Shown in pieces: positions 43,378 to 53,631 of a stretch of DNA of 64,000 nucleotides. Made by a program: the position numbers and the translations under genes. The stretch is taken from the NCBI GenBank assembly GCA_900752335.1, contig CAADUZ010000016.1, positions 1-64,000 of the forward strand, read 5' to 3'. How positions within the stretch are numbered: the first letter of the stretch is position 1; every line of letters starts with the position of its first letter. This DNA comes from Clostridia bacterium (GTDB lineage: Bacteria; Bacillota; Clostridia; TANB77; CAG-508). The notes under the pieces were generated by a model, which made no database searches, was not told the DNA's origin, and worked only from the letters and a program-made list of their open reading frames with translations.

Positions 43378-43941
43378 ATGAATAAAACAAAAAGAAAAAT
43401 ATTTGAAACTTCAATGAAGTTATTTGCAGACAAGGGATATGATGCAACAAGTATAGAGGAAATAACTGCAACTGTAGGGGTGGCAAAAGGAACATTATAC
43501 TATCATTTTTCAAGCAAAGAAGAAATATTTAACTTCCTAGTAGACGAAGGAATGAAGCTTTTAAAAAATAGTATTACAATAAAAACAGATAAAATGAATA
43601 ATTATTTAGACAAGATAAGAGCTGTAGTATTAATACAAATAAAAATACTATTTAAATACGAAAACTTCATAACCATAATATTAAGCCAAATATGGGGAAA
43701 TGACGAAAGAAGTAAACTATGCAAAAAATACGTATTTGAGTATATACAAATGATAGAAGAAATTGTAAAACTAGGAATACAAAAGAAAGAAATAATAGAT
43801 AGAGATTCAGATATAATAGCTTCTGGAATATTTGGATTTACTTGCTCAAGCTATATATATAAAATGAGGCATGACAAAGTAGACGTGCAAAAGATATTTG
43901 AAGAAGTAGATAATTCATTTTTAAAGAAGCTAAAAGCTTAA
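43378..43941 (+). CDS. TetR-family transcriptional regulator
   Basis: A 187-residue TetR/AcrR regulator. The helix-turn-helix is at about residues 10-50 (FETSMKLFADKGYDATSIEEITATVGVAKGTLYYHFSSKEEIF), followed by a variable helical ligand-binding domain. It is followed after 27 bases by a long-chain acyl-CoA ligase, suggesting it senses a fatty acid or acyl-CoA and controls lipid use. The ATG follows AAAGGTG. Confidence 0.88.
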   Translation: MNKTKRKIFETSMKLFADKGYDATSIEEITATVGVAKGTLYYHFSSKEEIFNFLVDEGMKLLKNSITIKTDKMNNYLDKIRAVVLIQIKILFKYENFITIILSQIWGNDERSKLCKKYVFEYIQMIEEIVKLGIQKKEIIDRDSDIIASGIFGFTCSSYIYKMRHDKVDVQKIFEEVDNSFLKKLKA

Positions 43942-43968
43942 AGATATAAAAATAGGAGAGGATATTTT

Positions 43969-45834
43969 ATGAGAATACTAAAAGATTTTAAAGTTCCAGA
44001 TTTCAAATTCCCAAAATTTCACATGAAGGAACTTTCAGAAATTGACGAAGTAAAAGTAGATTATGAAAAGGTAAAAAAAGCAGAAGAAAACCAAAAAAAG
44101 AAAAAGAATAAAAACTACGAAGGAACTTCTTTTGAAACAGTAAAAGAAATATTTATCAATTCATCAAAAGAATATGCAGATAAAACATTTTTATTAGAAA
44201 AGTTTAACCCAAAAGGTGAATGGACAGAGATTACATATAACCAATTCAAAAATGAAGTAATTGGTCTTGGAACCGCATTAACAAGAAAATTAAATTTAAA
44301 AGATACAAGAATAGTTATAATAGGAGAAAATACACACCATTGGTATGTGTCATATATGACAATGCTATGTGGTGCTGGAATTGCTGTACCTGTAGATAAA
44401 GAACTTCCAGAAAATGAGATAGAAAATGTTATAAAAAGGTCAAAAGCATCAGCAGTAATATTTTCTACAAAAAAAGCTGACGTCATAAAAAAGGTATCAG
44501 AAAATTTATCAGACGTTAAATATTTTATACAAATGAATTCTAGCCAAGAAATAGAAGGAAGATTTGTGGGACTAGATTATTTAATAGAAGAAGGAAAAGC
44601 TTTAGTAAATGGCGGAGATAATAGCTTCATGAATATAGAAATAGATCCAGATGCATTCAAAGTTTTAATATTTACTTCTGGAACTACTTCAAATGCAAAA
44701 GGTGTTATGCTTTGCAACAGAAATCTAGCGCAAAACGTAAATGCAGCAACAGCGTATGTTAAACTTACACCAGACGATAGATTAATGTCTATTTTACCAT
44801 TACACCATACTTATGAATCTTCAATAGGATTTTTACTACCATTTGGTGTTGGAGCTTCAGTAAGCGTATGCCAAGGTTTAAAGCACATAGTATCAGACTT
44901 ACAAGAAACAAAACCAACAGCACTTTTAACAGTACCATTACTTGTAGAAAGCTTATACAGAAAAATAAATGCAAATATTAAAAAGAGCAAAAAAGATGGT
45001 TTAGTAAATTCAATGATACATGTAACAAATGCTTTAAAAGTAGTAGGTGTCGATATAAAAAGAAAAGTATTTAATGAAATATATGAAAACCTAGGTGGAA
45101 GGTTAAGAATAATAGTATCTGCTGCTGCACCAATAGATGCTAAAATTGGTAAATGGGTAGAAGATATAGGAATATTATTCTTACAAGGATATGGGTTAAC
45201 AGAAACAGCACCTATAGCAGCATTAACGCCAGACTTTGAAACAAAAGTAGGTTCAGCTGGAAAAGCAGTTGTTGGAGCAAAGTTAAGAATAGATAATCCA
45301 AACGAAAATGGAGAAGGCGAAGTATTAATTTGCAGTAAAACTTTAATGCTTGGATATTATGAAGATGAAGAAGCTACAAAAGAAGCAATATTCGAAGAAA
45401 ATGGAGAAAGATGGTTTCATTCAGGCGATATAGGATATATGGATAATGATGGATTTTTATACATAACAGGTAGAAGCAAAAATGTAATAGTAACACAAAA
45501 CGGTAAAAACATATATCCAGAAGAAATAGAGTTAATGCTTTCAAAACATACAGAAATAAAAGAATGTATGGTATATGGTAAAGAAGTAGAAGGCGAAAAA
45601 GAATTAATAATTACTGCAAAAGTTATACCAAATTATGAAGTAATAGAAGAAAAATACGGAAAAGATTTATCAGAAGAAGAAGTATATAAAATAATTTGGG
45701 ATAAAATAAAAGAAGTAAATAAAGAATTAACCTCATATAAAGCAATTAAAAAATTAGAAATTAAACATGACGAATTTGTAAAAACAACAACTATGAAAAT
45801 AAAAAGATTCGAAGAGATAAAAAAGGACAAATAA
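43969..45834 (+). CDS. Long-chain fatty-acid-CoA ligase-like AMP-binding enzyme
   Basis: A 621-residue adenylate-forming enzyme that activates a carboxylic acid, probably long-chain fatty acid, through an acyl-AMP. It has P-loop motif TSGTTSNAKG (near 232), YGLTETAP (A5 region near 408), and HSGDIGYMDNDGFLYITGRSKNVI (A7/A8, near 485-508). A catalytic Lys lies in the C-terminal TTTMKIKR segment. An unusual Lys/Glu-rich ~65-residue N-terminal extension precedes the first core motif. It is cotranscribed with the TetR gene. Confidence 0.88.
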   Translation: MRILKDFKVPDFKFPKFHMKELSEIDEVKVDYEKVKKAEENQKKKKNKNYEGTSFETVKEIFINSSKEYADKTFLLEKFNPKGEWTEITYNQFKNEVIGLGTALTRKLNLKDTRIVIIGENTHHWYVSYMTMLCGAGIAVPVDKELPENEIENVIKRSKASAVIFSTKKADVIKKVSENLSDVKYFIQMNSSQEIEGRFVGLDYLIEEGKALVNGGDNSFMNIEIDPDAFKVLIFTSGTTSNAKGVMLCNRNLAQNVNAATAYVKLTPDDRLMSILPLHHTYESSIGFLLPFGVGASVSVCQGLKHIVSDLQETKPTALLTVPLLVESLYRKINANIKKSKKDGLVNSMIHVTNALKVVGVDIKRKVFNEIYENLGGRLRIIVSAAAPIDAKIGKWVEDIGILFLQGYGLTETAPIAALTPDFETKVGSAGKAVVGAKLRIDNPNENGEGEVLICSKTLMLGYYEDEEATKEAIFEENGERWFHSGDIGYMDNDGFLYITGRSKNVIVTQNGKNIYPEEIELMLSKHTEIKECMVYGKEVEGEKELIITAKVIPNYEVIEEKYGKDLSEEEVYKIIWDKIKEVNKELTSYKAIKKLEIKHDEFVKTTTMKIKRFEEIKKDK

Positions 45835-45884
45835 GCAAAGTCAAAAATCCGTAAGAAAAAACACAAAATTTCTACAAAAAATAC

Positions 45885-45913
45885 TTGACTTAAGGAAAAA
45901 CTTGTAATAAAAT
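45885..45913 (+). promoter_or_regulatory. Sigma-A promoter
   Basis: TTGACT (45885-45890), 17-base spacer, TAAAAT (45908-45913). The ~85-base leader is framed by TCCTAT and ATAGGA, which could pair. Confidence 0.75.
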
Positions 45914-46002
45914 GTTACTAGAAATGTTAAAATAAGTCCTATAAAGTAGAGAAATACTTACGGAAATAAGCATTACATAGGATAAAGGAGGTTAGGTTTA
46001 CA

Positions 46003-46860
46003 ATGTCTAGATCTGGCATAGTAAACGTGAGAATGGTAATCACGGAAGAAAAGATTTTATCAAATATTGATAAAGTACAAAAATTAATAAATCCAAATAG
46101 TAAAAAACAAATCATTCAATTAGAAGATGATGCGTATTTTAAAGACTTAATAGAGTCTATAAAAACGTATTTAATAGAATATCCAAAGAAAAAGAACTTT
46201 CCAATAAGTGTATATAAAGCAGCTTATGGTTTAGTTGAGTATGCAACAAATCAATTTGAAGAAAATACTAAAAAAATAGAAGACTTAATAAGACAAAGAG
46301 AGAAAAATATATCACTTGCTTCAGAGCTAAAAGACGCACTAGATGCAGTAGAAAATAAATCAGAAGATTGGAAAGAAACAATAAAAGAAATATCAGAAGA
46401 CTTTTCAGAGGATATTATAGAAACTCTAGGTGTTATAGGAAGAGCAAAAGGTTCAACTTCACAAAACTATCAAGATGCAGTTAAATTAATAAATGCAAGA
46501 ATTGGTAACCTAGAAACAAACTTACATATTGAAATAGATATGGAAAGAATTGAAGATAGGTCAAAAGCTTTAAGTTACATAGGAATAGAAGTTGCAGATG
46601 CATTAAAACTAATTCCAACACCAGAAGAGCCAATGGAAAGCGTTGTGGAAGAACAAATAGAAGAAGTTCACGAACCAGTTAAGCCAGAAGCTGTAGTAGA
46701 AAATGAACAATATATGGAACAAACAAGAGTAAATGTAAAACCTTCATTATGGCAACGTATTAAAAATAGTAAAGTTGTTAGAGCAATATCATATATAATG
46801 AAGATTAAAGTCGTAGTAGAAGTTCCTAATGCTTTACCAGAAGGAAGAGGAGAAGAATAA
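46003..46860 (+). CDS. Uncharacterised helical protein
   Basis: A 285-residue protein I do not recognise. Residues about 1-190 are strongly helical and charged, with coiled-coil stretches (QFEENTKKIEDLIRQREKNI near 80-105). Residues 200-245 are Pro/Glu/Val-rich and probably disordered, and the last 40 are basic and hydrophobic (SLWQRIKNSKVVRAISYIMKIKVVVEV), possibly membrane-associated. There is no signal peptide. It has its own promoter, AAAGGAGG site and terminator, so it is a free-standing, probably well-expressed gene. Confidence 0.7.
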   Translation: MSRSGIVNVRMVITEEKILSNIDKVQKLINPNSKKQIIQLEDDAYFKDLIESIKTYLIEYPKKKNFPISVYKAAYGLVEYATNQFEENTKKIEDLIRQREKNISLASELKDALDAVENKSEDWKETIKEISEDFSEDIIETLGVIGRAKGSTSQNYQDAVKLINARIGNLETNLHIEIDMERIEDRSKALSYIGIEVADALKLIPTPEEPMESVVEEQIEEVHEPVKPEAVVENEQYMEQTRVNVKPSLWQRIKNSKVVRAISYIMKIKVVVEVPNALPEGRGEE

Positions 46861-46878
46861 TTAATATATAAACTATAA

Positions 46879-46920
46879 AATAGAAGGGTTAATTAAATTA
46901 TCCTTCTATTTCTTTATTTT
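46879..46920 (+). terminator. Rho-independent terminator
   Basis: ATAGAAGG (46880-46887) and CCTTCTAT (46902-46909) form the stem, followed by T-rich sequence. Confidence 0.85.
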
Positions 46921-46944
46921 ATTTTCAATTAAAATTTATAAAAA

Positions 46945-47139
46945 TTAGTCATAATCAACAAATAATAGTCTAATAGCCCATAAACCAGAAATACCAACTA
47001 ATGCATATATTATTCTACTTATAACAGACATTGTACCAAAGATAGCATCAACCAAATTAAAATTTAATATACCAATTAGTCCCCAGTTTATTGCACCAAT
47101 TACAACTAAAGCAAGAGCTATTTTATCAACAATTTTCAT
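46945..47139 (-). CDS. DUF378 family small membrane protein (YuzA-like)
   Basis: A 64-residue, two-helix membrane protein of the DUF378 family: VDKIALALVVIGAINWGLIGILNFNLVDAIFG, then IIYALVGISGLW. Function is unknown; the family is widespread in Firmicutes. The start is set at 47139 (MKIVDK) because AAGGG lies about ten bases upstream on the minus strand and overlaps nothing, whereas the ATG three codons earlier abuts it. Confidence 0.85.
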   Translation of the reverse strand: MKIVDKIALALVVIGAINWGLIGILNFNLVDAIFGTMSVISRIIYALVGISGLWAIRLLFVDYD

Positions 47140-47273
47140 AAAAACCATCCCTTCGTTATTTTATAATTAGTAATATTAGTATTATGTTCAAAAAAATAAA
47201 AAATATTCGAAAATAAAAATATATTTAAATTCAAAAAAATTATTTGTTTTTTGCACTTTTTTTCAAAAAAGTA

Positions 47274-47302
47274 TTGACATATACAAAAAAATGCATTATA
47301 CT
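47274..47302 (+). promoter_or_regulatory. Sigma-A promoter of the tRNA pair
   Basis: TTGACA (47274-47279), 17-base spacer, TATACT (47297-47302), about 20 bases before the first tRNA. Confidence 0.88.
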
Positions 47303-47320
47303 TTAAATTGCGTTTGAGAT

Positions 47321-47397
47321 GCGCCCTTAGCTCAGTTGGTTAGAGCAACCGGCTCATAACCGGTAGGTCCAAGGTTCGAATCCTTGAGGGCGCACCA
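47321..47397 (+). tRNA. tRNA with CAU anticodon (Met, or Ile2)
   Basis: A complete 77-base cloverleaf with encoded CCA. The acceptor stem is GCGCCCT/AGGGCGC, the D arm is AGCTCAGTTGGTTAGAGC, the anticodon loop is CTCATAA, and the T loop is GGTTCGAATCC. G1-C72 pairs, so it is not initiator tRNA. A CAT anticodon can be elongator Met or the lysidine-modified tRNA-Ile that reads AUA. C4-G69 and C5-G68 and the resemblance of the D and anticodon arms to known Ile2 tRNAs leave both possible. Confidence 0.9.
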
Positions 47398-47441
47398 TTT
47401 TTATTAGGTAGGCATTTTCTACTTAATAAATTTATATATTA

Positions 47442-47527
47442 GGGTAGGTGGCCGAGTGGCTAAAGGCGGCAGACTGTAAATCTGTTCTCATTTGAGTACG
47501 ATGGTTCGAATCCATCCCTGCCCACCA
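47442..47527 (+). tRNA. tRNA-Tyr (GUA)
   Basis: An 86-base class II tRNA with encoded CCA. The acceptor stem is GGGTAGG/CCTGCCC (one U-G pair), the anticodon loop is CTGTAAA with GTA, and a long variable arm lies before GGTTCGAATCC. It is cotranscribed with the CAU tRNA 44 bases upstream. Confidence 0.95.
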
Positions 47528-47545
47528 TATCAAAAAATGGTTGTA

Positions 47546-47578
47546 AACAGCTTGTATTTCAAATACAGGCTGTTTTTA
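47546..47578 (+). terminator. Terminator of the tRNA operon
   Basis: AACAGCTTGTATTT and AAATACAGGCTGTT form a near-perfect stem around CA, followed by TTTTAAT. Confidence 0.85.
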
Positions 47579-47587
47579 ATAAAGTTA

Positions 47588-47802
47588 TTTAAAAAAGAAA
47601 AATATATAAATGAGAATTATGATAGTATGCAAGAATATCCTTGGGCTGAATATCCAAATTATACAACTTTTGAAAATGGGATATTACCAACATATCATAT
47701 GAATAAAGAACATTGGATTACAATATTATTAGATGGCACAGTTTCAAAAGAAAAATATGCGAGTTAATTGATATAAGTTATGAATTAATAGGTAAAATAT
47801 AA
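47588..47802 (+). pseudogene. MmcQ/YjbR (DUF419) family remnant
   Basis: This holds fragments of a YjbR-type DNA-binding-like protein. NYDSMQEYPWAEYPNYTTF resembles the family's ...YPW..FPNYAVF region. It joins abruptly to GILPTYHMNKEHWITILLDGTV, the family's C-terminal motif, with the central ~50 residues missing. A stop interrupts at 47766, but the next frame continues ELIDISYELIGK, matching the family's final helix. There is no start codon with a ribosome binding site, and the upstream DNA is the tRNA terminator. It is a degraded gene left downstream of the tRNAs. Confidence 0.7.
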
Positions 47803-47818
47803 ATTATAATAAATAATG

Positions 47819-47848
47819 GCAGATGATAAAAAATCATTTGCTTTTTTT
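47819..47848 (+). terminator. Rho-independent terminator
   Basis: GCAGATGAT and ATCATTTGC flank AAAAA and precede seven T residues. It isolates the YjbR remnant from the redox operon. Confidence 0.8.
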
Positions 47849-47859
47849 GTAAAAAACTA

Positions 47860-47914
47860 TTGACACAGTGTCGAAAACGTGATATATAATAAATGAAAGT
47901 TGACACAGTGTCAA
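47860..47914 (+). promoter_or_regulatory. Twin operators and promoter of the TetR-flavodoxin-DUF362 operon
   Basis: The palindrome TTGACACAGTGTC occurs twice, at 47860-47872 and 47900-47912, exactly 40 bases apart (about four helical turns). The first copy supplies the TTGACA -35 box; TATATA/TATAAT at 47883-47890 is the -10. The second lies just upstream of the ribosome binding site. This is the arrangement expected for autorepression by the TetR protein encoded next. Confidence 0.8.
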
Positions 47915-47929
47915 AAAGGAGATGAAGAA

Positions 47930-48541
47930 ATGAAATCTGAAATAATAGAAGATAAGAAAGAAGAAATTATTAAGGCTTGTGAGGAACTTTATAAAGAAAC
48001 AAGCTTTAAAGATATTACAATAAAAGGAATAGGAGAACAAGGAAAATTCTCTAGAACTTCTATATACTATTATTTTCAAACAAAAGAAGAAATATTTTTA
48101 GCATTATTTAAACAAGAATATGAAAAATGGATAAAAGATTTAGAAGAAATATGTAACCAAAATGAAGAATTAACAAAAGAAAGTTTTGCTGAAAAATTAG
48201 CACATACTATAGAGAAAAGAAAAAATTTATTAAAACTACTTTCAATGAATATGTATGATATGGAAGAAAATAGCAGAATAGAAGAACTAATAAAATTTAA
48301 AGAATCTTATGGCAGAGCCGTAAAAATGGTAAAAAAGTGTACAGATAAATTTTTTAAAGATATGTCAGAAGAAGAAAAAGATAAATTCATATTTTCATTT
48401 TTTCCGTTTATGTACGGAATATATCCTTATACAGAAGTAACAGAAAAACAAAAATTAGCAATGGAAAAAGCTAAAGTGCCATTCCAAAATTTATCTATAT
48501 ATGAAATTGCCTATAATGGAATACTAAAATTATTAAAATAA
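47930..48541 (+). CDS. TetR-family regulator of the redox operon
   Basis: A 203-residue TetR/AcrR regulator: helix-turn-helix around residues 10-55 (IIKACEELYKETSFKDITIKGIGEQGKFSRTSIYYYFQTKEEIFLALF) and a helical C-terminal domain of the TetR_C_21-like type. ATG 47930 follows AAAGGAG; an upstream TTG lies inside the second operator and is unlikely. It heads an operon with a flavodoxin and a DUF362 protein, 20 bases apart each. Confidence 0.88.
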   Translation: MKSEIIEDKKEEIIKACEELYKETSFKDITIKGIGEQGKFSRTSIYYYFQTKEEIFLALFKQEYEKWIKDLEEICNQNEELTKESFAEKLAHTIEKRKNLLKLLSMNMYDMEENSRIEELIKFKESYGRAVKMVKKCTDKFFKDMSEEEKDKFIFSFFPFMYGIYPYTEVTEKQKLAMEKAKVPFQNLSIYEIAYNGILKLLK

Positions 48542-48561
48542 GATTTTAGGAGGAATGTAAA

Positions 48562-49029
48562 ATGAGTAAAATTTTAGTAAGTTATTTTTCAGCAAGTGGT
48601 GTTACCAAAAGCGTGGCAGAAAAAATTGCAAAGGCAGTAGAGGGAGATTTGTTTGAAATTGAGCCAAAAGAAAAATATACAGATGCAGATTTAGACTGGA
48701 CTAACAAGCAGAGCAGGTCATCTGTTGAAATGCAAAATAAATCTTTTAGACCAGAAATAAAAGACAATAATTTAGACATAAGCAGTTATGACACTATTTT
48801 AATAGGATTTCCAATTTGGTGGGGAGTCTGCCCAACAGCTGTTAATACTTTTATTGAAAGCAAAGACTTTACAGGAAAAACTTTGATACCATTCTGCACT
48901 TCAGGTGGTTCAGGTATGAAATATGCAGAAAATGATTTAAAGAAAACATATCCAAATTATAACTGGAAAGAGGGAAAAAGATTAACAGGAACGGAAAATG
49001 AAGAAGATTTAGAAAATTGGATAAAATAA
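48562..49029 (+). CDS. Flavodoxin
   Basis: A 155-residue FMN-binding flavodoxin-like protein. The phosphate loop is SYFSASGVTKSVAEKIA (about 6-22), the isoalloxazine loop region is IGFPIWWGVCPTAVNTFI near 90-107, and a third loop is FCTSGGSGMKYAEND near 117-131. The WW and GxxP pattern places it with the Flavodoxin_4 type, often quinone- or aldehyde-stress-linked, rather than the classic electron carrier. Its TetR control suggests response to a small molecule. Confidence 0.88.
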   Translation: MSKILVSYFSASGVTKSVAEKIAKAVEGDLFEIEPKEKYTDADLDWTNKQSRSSVEMQNKSFRPEIKDNNLDISSYDTILIGFPIWWGVCPTAVNTFIESKDFTGKTLIPFCTSGGSGMKYAENDLKKTYPNYNWKEGKRLTGTENEEDLENWIK

Positions 49030-49048
49030 TTTTAAGGAGGATTTTATT

Positions 49049-49921
49049 ATGGAAAAATCAAAAGTTTATTTTACAAGCAAGATATCACCAGAGAGTGTGG
49101 TAGAAATGTATGAGAAATTAGGAGTAAATTTACCAGGAAAAGTAGCAGTTAAATTGCATTCTGGCGAACAAGGAAATAGGAATTTCTTAAGACCAGAATT
49201 TGTAAAAAAATTAGTAGAAAAGGTAAATGGAACAGTTGTAGAATGTAATACAGCATATCCAGGAGAAAGGGATACAACAGAAAAACATAAAAAATTAATG
49301 GAAGAACATGGATGGTCAAAATATTTTAATGTAGATATTATGGATTCGGAAGGACCAGATATGGAATTAGAAATACCAGATGGTTTGCAAATAAAAAAGA
49401 ATTTTGTTGGAAAACATTTAGCAAATTATGACTCAATGGTCGTAATGTCACATTTTAAAGGACATGCAATGGGCGGTTTTGGAGGAGCATTAAAACAATT
49501 ATCTATTGGTTGTGCATCTTCTTATGGAAAATCATATATTCATGGGGCAGGAGAACCAAAAGAAACAATTTTTGGCACAGACCAAGTAAAATTTGTTACA
49601 GCAATGGGAGATGCTGCAGCAAGTGTTCATAGATATTTTAAAGGAAATATTGTGTATATAAATGCAATGGTAAACATTTCTATTGACTGTGACTGCGATG
49701 GAAACGCATCAGCTCCTTGCATGAAAGATATAGGAATTTTTGCAAGCACTGATCCAGTTGCAATAGATAGAGCATGCCTTGATATTATATATAATTCAGA
49801 TGATTCAGGAAAAGAAAAATTAATACAAAGAATAGAAGAGAAAAAAGCAGCATACATTGTAGAAACAGCAGAAAAACTAGGAGCTGGAACTACTAACTAT
49901 GAATTGATTAATGTAGATTAA
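49049..49921 (+). CDS. DUF362 domain protein
   Basis: A 290-residue DUF362 protein, without the ferredoxin-type 4Fe-4S domain that many relatives carry at the C-terminus. Conserved elements include VAVKLHSGEQGN near residue 33, SHFKGHAMGGFGGALKQLSIGC near 131-152, and CDCDGNASAPCMKDIGIFASTDPVAIDRACLD near 212-243. The Cys cluster in the last segment could bind iron or an Fe-S centre. Function is unproven for the family; association with a flavodoxin suggests a redox role. A terminator follows. Confidence 0.85.
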   Translation: MEKSKVYFTSKISPESVVEMYEKLGVNLPGKVAVKLHSGEQGNRNFLRPEFVKKLVEKVNGTVVECNTAYPGERDTTEKHKKLMEEHGWSKYFNVDIMDSEGPDMELEIPDGLQIKKNFVGKHLANYDSMVVMSHFKGHAMGGFGGALKQLSIGCASSYGKSYIHGAGEPKETIFGTDQVKFVTAMGDAAASVHRYFKGNIVYINAMVNISIDCDCDGNASAPCMKDIGIFASTDPVAIDRACLDIIYNSDDSGKEKLIQRIEEKKAAYIVETAEKLGAGTTNYELINVD

Positions 49922-49945
49922 CTTTTCTTATATTTAAGAAATATT

Positions 49946-49981
49946 AAAAAAGACAAGTGATAAAAATCATTTGTCTTTTTT
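49946..49981 (+). terminator. Rho-independent terminator of the redox operon
   Basis: AAAAAGACAAGTGAT pairs with ATCATTTGTCTTTTT around an AAAA loop. Confidence 0.88.
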
Positions 49982-50016
49982 CACAGAAAATTCACAATTA
50001 AAATTAGCAATAAGTC

Positions 50017-50045
50017 TTGACTTTTGCTAAAAATGGATATAATAT
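50017..50045 (+). promoter_or_regulatory. Sigma-A promoter of the hrcA heat-shock operon
   Basis: TTGACT (50017-50022), 17-base spacer, TAATAT (50040-50045), directly upstream of the CIRCE element. Confidence 0.88.
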
Positions 50046-50054
50046 ATATAAAGT

Positions 50055-50081
50055 TTAGCACTCTTATCAAATAAGTGCTAA
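50055..50081. promoter_or_regulatory. CIRCE operator
   Basis: TTAGCACTC (50055-50063), nine bases, AAGTGCTAA (50073-50081). It matches the consensus TTAGCACTC-N9-GAGTGCTAA except for one G-to-A change in the right arm. HrcA bound here should repress the operon until misfolded protein draws away GroE. Confidence 0.96.
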
Positions 50082-50095
50082 AAGAAGGTGCGAAA

Positions 50096-51097
50096 GTGGA
50101 TAATAGAAAGAAAAAAATATTACAAGCAATAATTGAAGAATATATAAATACAGCAGAGACTGTAAGTTCTGGTAGCATAGTAAAGAGGTATGGATTAGAT
50201 TTAAGTAGTGCTACTATTAGAAACGAGATGGCAGAACTAGAAAAAGTAGGATATATAGAAAAAACGCATACTTCTAGTGGTAGAGTTCCATCAGCAAAAG
50301 GCTATAGATTATATGTAGACGAGTTATTAAATGACCAGAATATAAATTTAGCAGAGATAAAGTATATTCAGTCTAAATTAAATGCTAAAATCAATGAAAT
50401 TGAAGATTTAACTAAAATAACTACAAGCACTATATCTGAAGTAACACATTATACTACAGTAGCAATAGGGCCAAAGGCACAAATACAAAATATACAGGAA
50501 ATAAAATTTGTATTATTGGGAACAAGAATGCTAATGGCTGTTCTATTAACAGAAGATGGGCTTATCAAAGAAACAATTATAAAATTTGACCAAGATATTA
50601 CAGAAGAACAAGTTGAAACTTTGAACTATATTTTTAATAATAAATTAAGAGGAAAACCACTTGATTCAATAGATAAACCTTTAGAAGAATATATTTTTTC
50701 ACACATGAATTATAGCTTGGGTGTAATAAAACCAATTATGGAACAATTAAATAAAGTAGTAAATGAAGAAGAAAAAATATATTTAGAAGGTGCAAATAAA
50801 GCATTTGAATTGCCAGAGTTTAAGAGCTTGGAGATAGCCAAAAACTTTATAAATATAATCGACCAAAAAGAAATAATGGCAGATTTATTAAACACAGGTT
50901 TTGCAAATGACATAAATGTATATATTGGCGACGAGAATGAGAACGAAAAATTAAAAGACTTTAGTATAGTTACATTTAGGCATAGATATAAAAATAAAGA
51001 TTTAGGAACTATAGGAATTATAGGACCAACAAGAATGGATTATTCAAAGGTAATTTCAGTAATGAAATATATTAATAAAAAACTCAATGGAAAGTAA
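50096..51097 (+). CDS. hrcA: Heat-inducible transcription repressor HrcA
   Basis: A 333-residue repressor binding CIRCE. The N-terminal winged-helix domain (about 1-80) has IIEEYINTAETVSSGSIVKRY and SSATIRNEMAELEKVGYIEKTHTSSGRVPS. The GAF-like domain and dimerisation region follow, ending IGIIGPTRMDYSKVISVMKYI. GTG 50096 is preferred because AAGGTG lies just ahead and the family start DNRKKKIL follows. It is first in hrcA-grpE-dnaK-dnaJ. Confidence 0.96.
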   Translation: MDNRKKKILQAIIEEYINTAETVSSGSIVKRYGLDLSSATIRNEMAELEKVGYIEKTHTSSGRVPSAKGYRLYVDELLNDQNINLAEIKYIQSKLNAKINEIEDLTKITTSTISEVTHYTTVAIGPKAQIQNIQEIKFVLLGTRMLMAVLLTEDGLIKETIIKFDQDITEEQVETLNYIFNNKLRGKPLDSIDKPLEEYIFSHMNYSLGVIKPIMEQLNKVVNEEEKIYLEGANKAFELPEFKSLEIAKNFINIIDQKEIMADLLNTGFANDINVYIGDENENEKLKDFSIVTFRHRYKNKDLGTIGIIGPTRMDYSKVISVMKYINKKLNGK

Positions 51098-51110
51098 ATG
51101 GAGGTAAAAG

Positions 51111-51623
51111 ATGGATAAGGAAGAAATAAATGACAAGGTTAAAGAGGAAAAAAATCAAAAGGCTGACGAAATTATAGAACTAAAAAAGCAGATAGAAAGC
51201 CAAAAAGTTCAAATAGACGAAACAGAGGATAGGCTAAAAAGAGTAGCAGCAGAATTTGACAATTACAAAAAGAGAAATACAAAAGAGAGAGATGGAATGT
51301 ATAATTCATTAGTTGCTGATATAATTTCTAATTTCTTACCAGTAATAGATAATCTAGAAAAAGCAGTAGCAACAGAAACAAAGGATGAAGAATATAAAAA
51401 AGGAATAGAATTAGTACTAAAACAATTTAAAGACGTTTTAACCGCAAGAGGAATAGTAGAAATAGAAGCGGTAGGAAATACTTTTGATCCAGAACTTCAT
51501 GAAGCTGTAAGCAGCGTACAAGATGAAACAAAGGGTGAAAAAGAAATAGTACAAGAATATAGAAAAGGCTACAAAATAGGAGATAGAGTTATTCGTCATT
51601 CTATGGTAGTTGTTGCAAATTAG
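51111..51623 (+). CDS. grpE: Nucleotide exchange factor GrpE
   Basis: A 170-residue GrpE releasing ADP from DnaK. A long N-terminal coiled coil (about 15-75) includes LKRVAAEFDNYKKR, and a C-terminal beta domain includes VGNTFDPELHEAVSSV and the closing RPSMVVV-type IRHSMVVVAN. It lies 13 bases after hrcA. Confidence 0.96.
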   Translation: MDKEEINDKVKEEKNQKADEIIELKKQIESQKVQIDETEDRLKRVAAEFDNYKKRNTKERDGMYNSLVADIISNFLPVIDNLEKAVATETKDEEYKKGIELVLKQFKDVLTARGIVEIEAVGNTFDPELHEAVSSVQDETKGEKEIVQEYRKGYKIGDRVIRHSMVVVAN

Positions 51624-51717
51624 TTTTTAATTTTATATAAGTAAATAGGGGCGAGAGGTTGCTTATATATTTTATATAGATTTAATTTAAAAATATAAAT
51701 ATTCGCCAAAAGTTTAA

Positions 51718-53616
<1,899 letters not shown>

Positions 53617-53631
53617 TAGGAGAATAAATAA

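Noticed and set aside
47492..47587. Protein-coding start inside tRNA-Tyr leading into the YjbR-like frame
   Set aside because: The first residues are translated tRNA and terminator sequence with no ribosome binding site; only the later part is a gene remnant.
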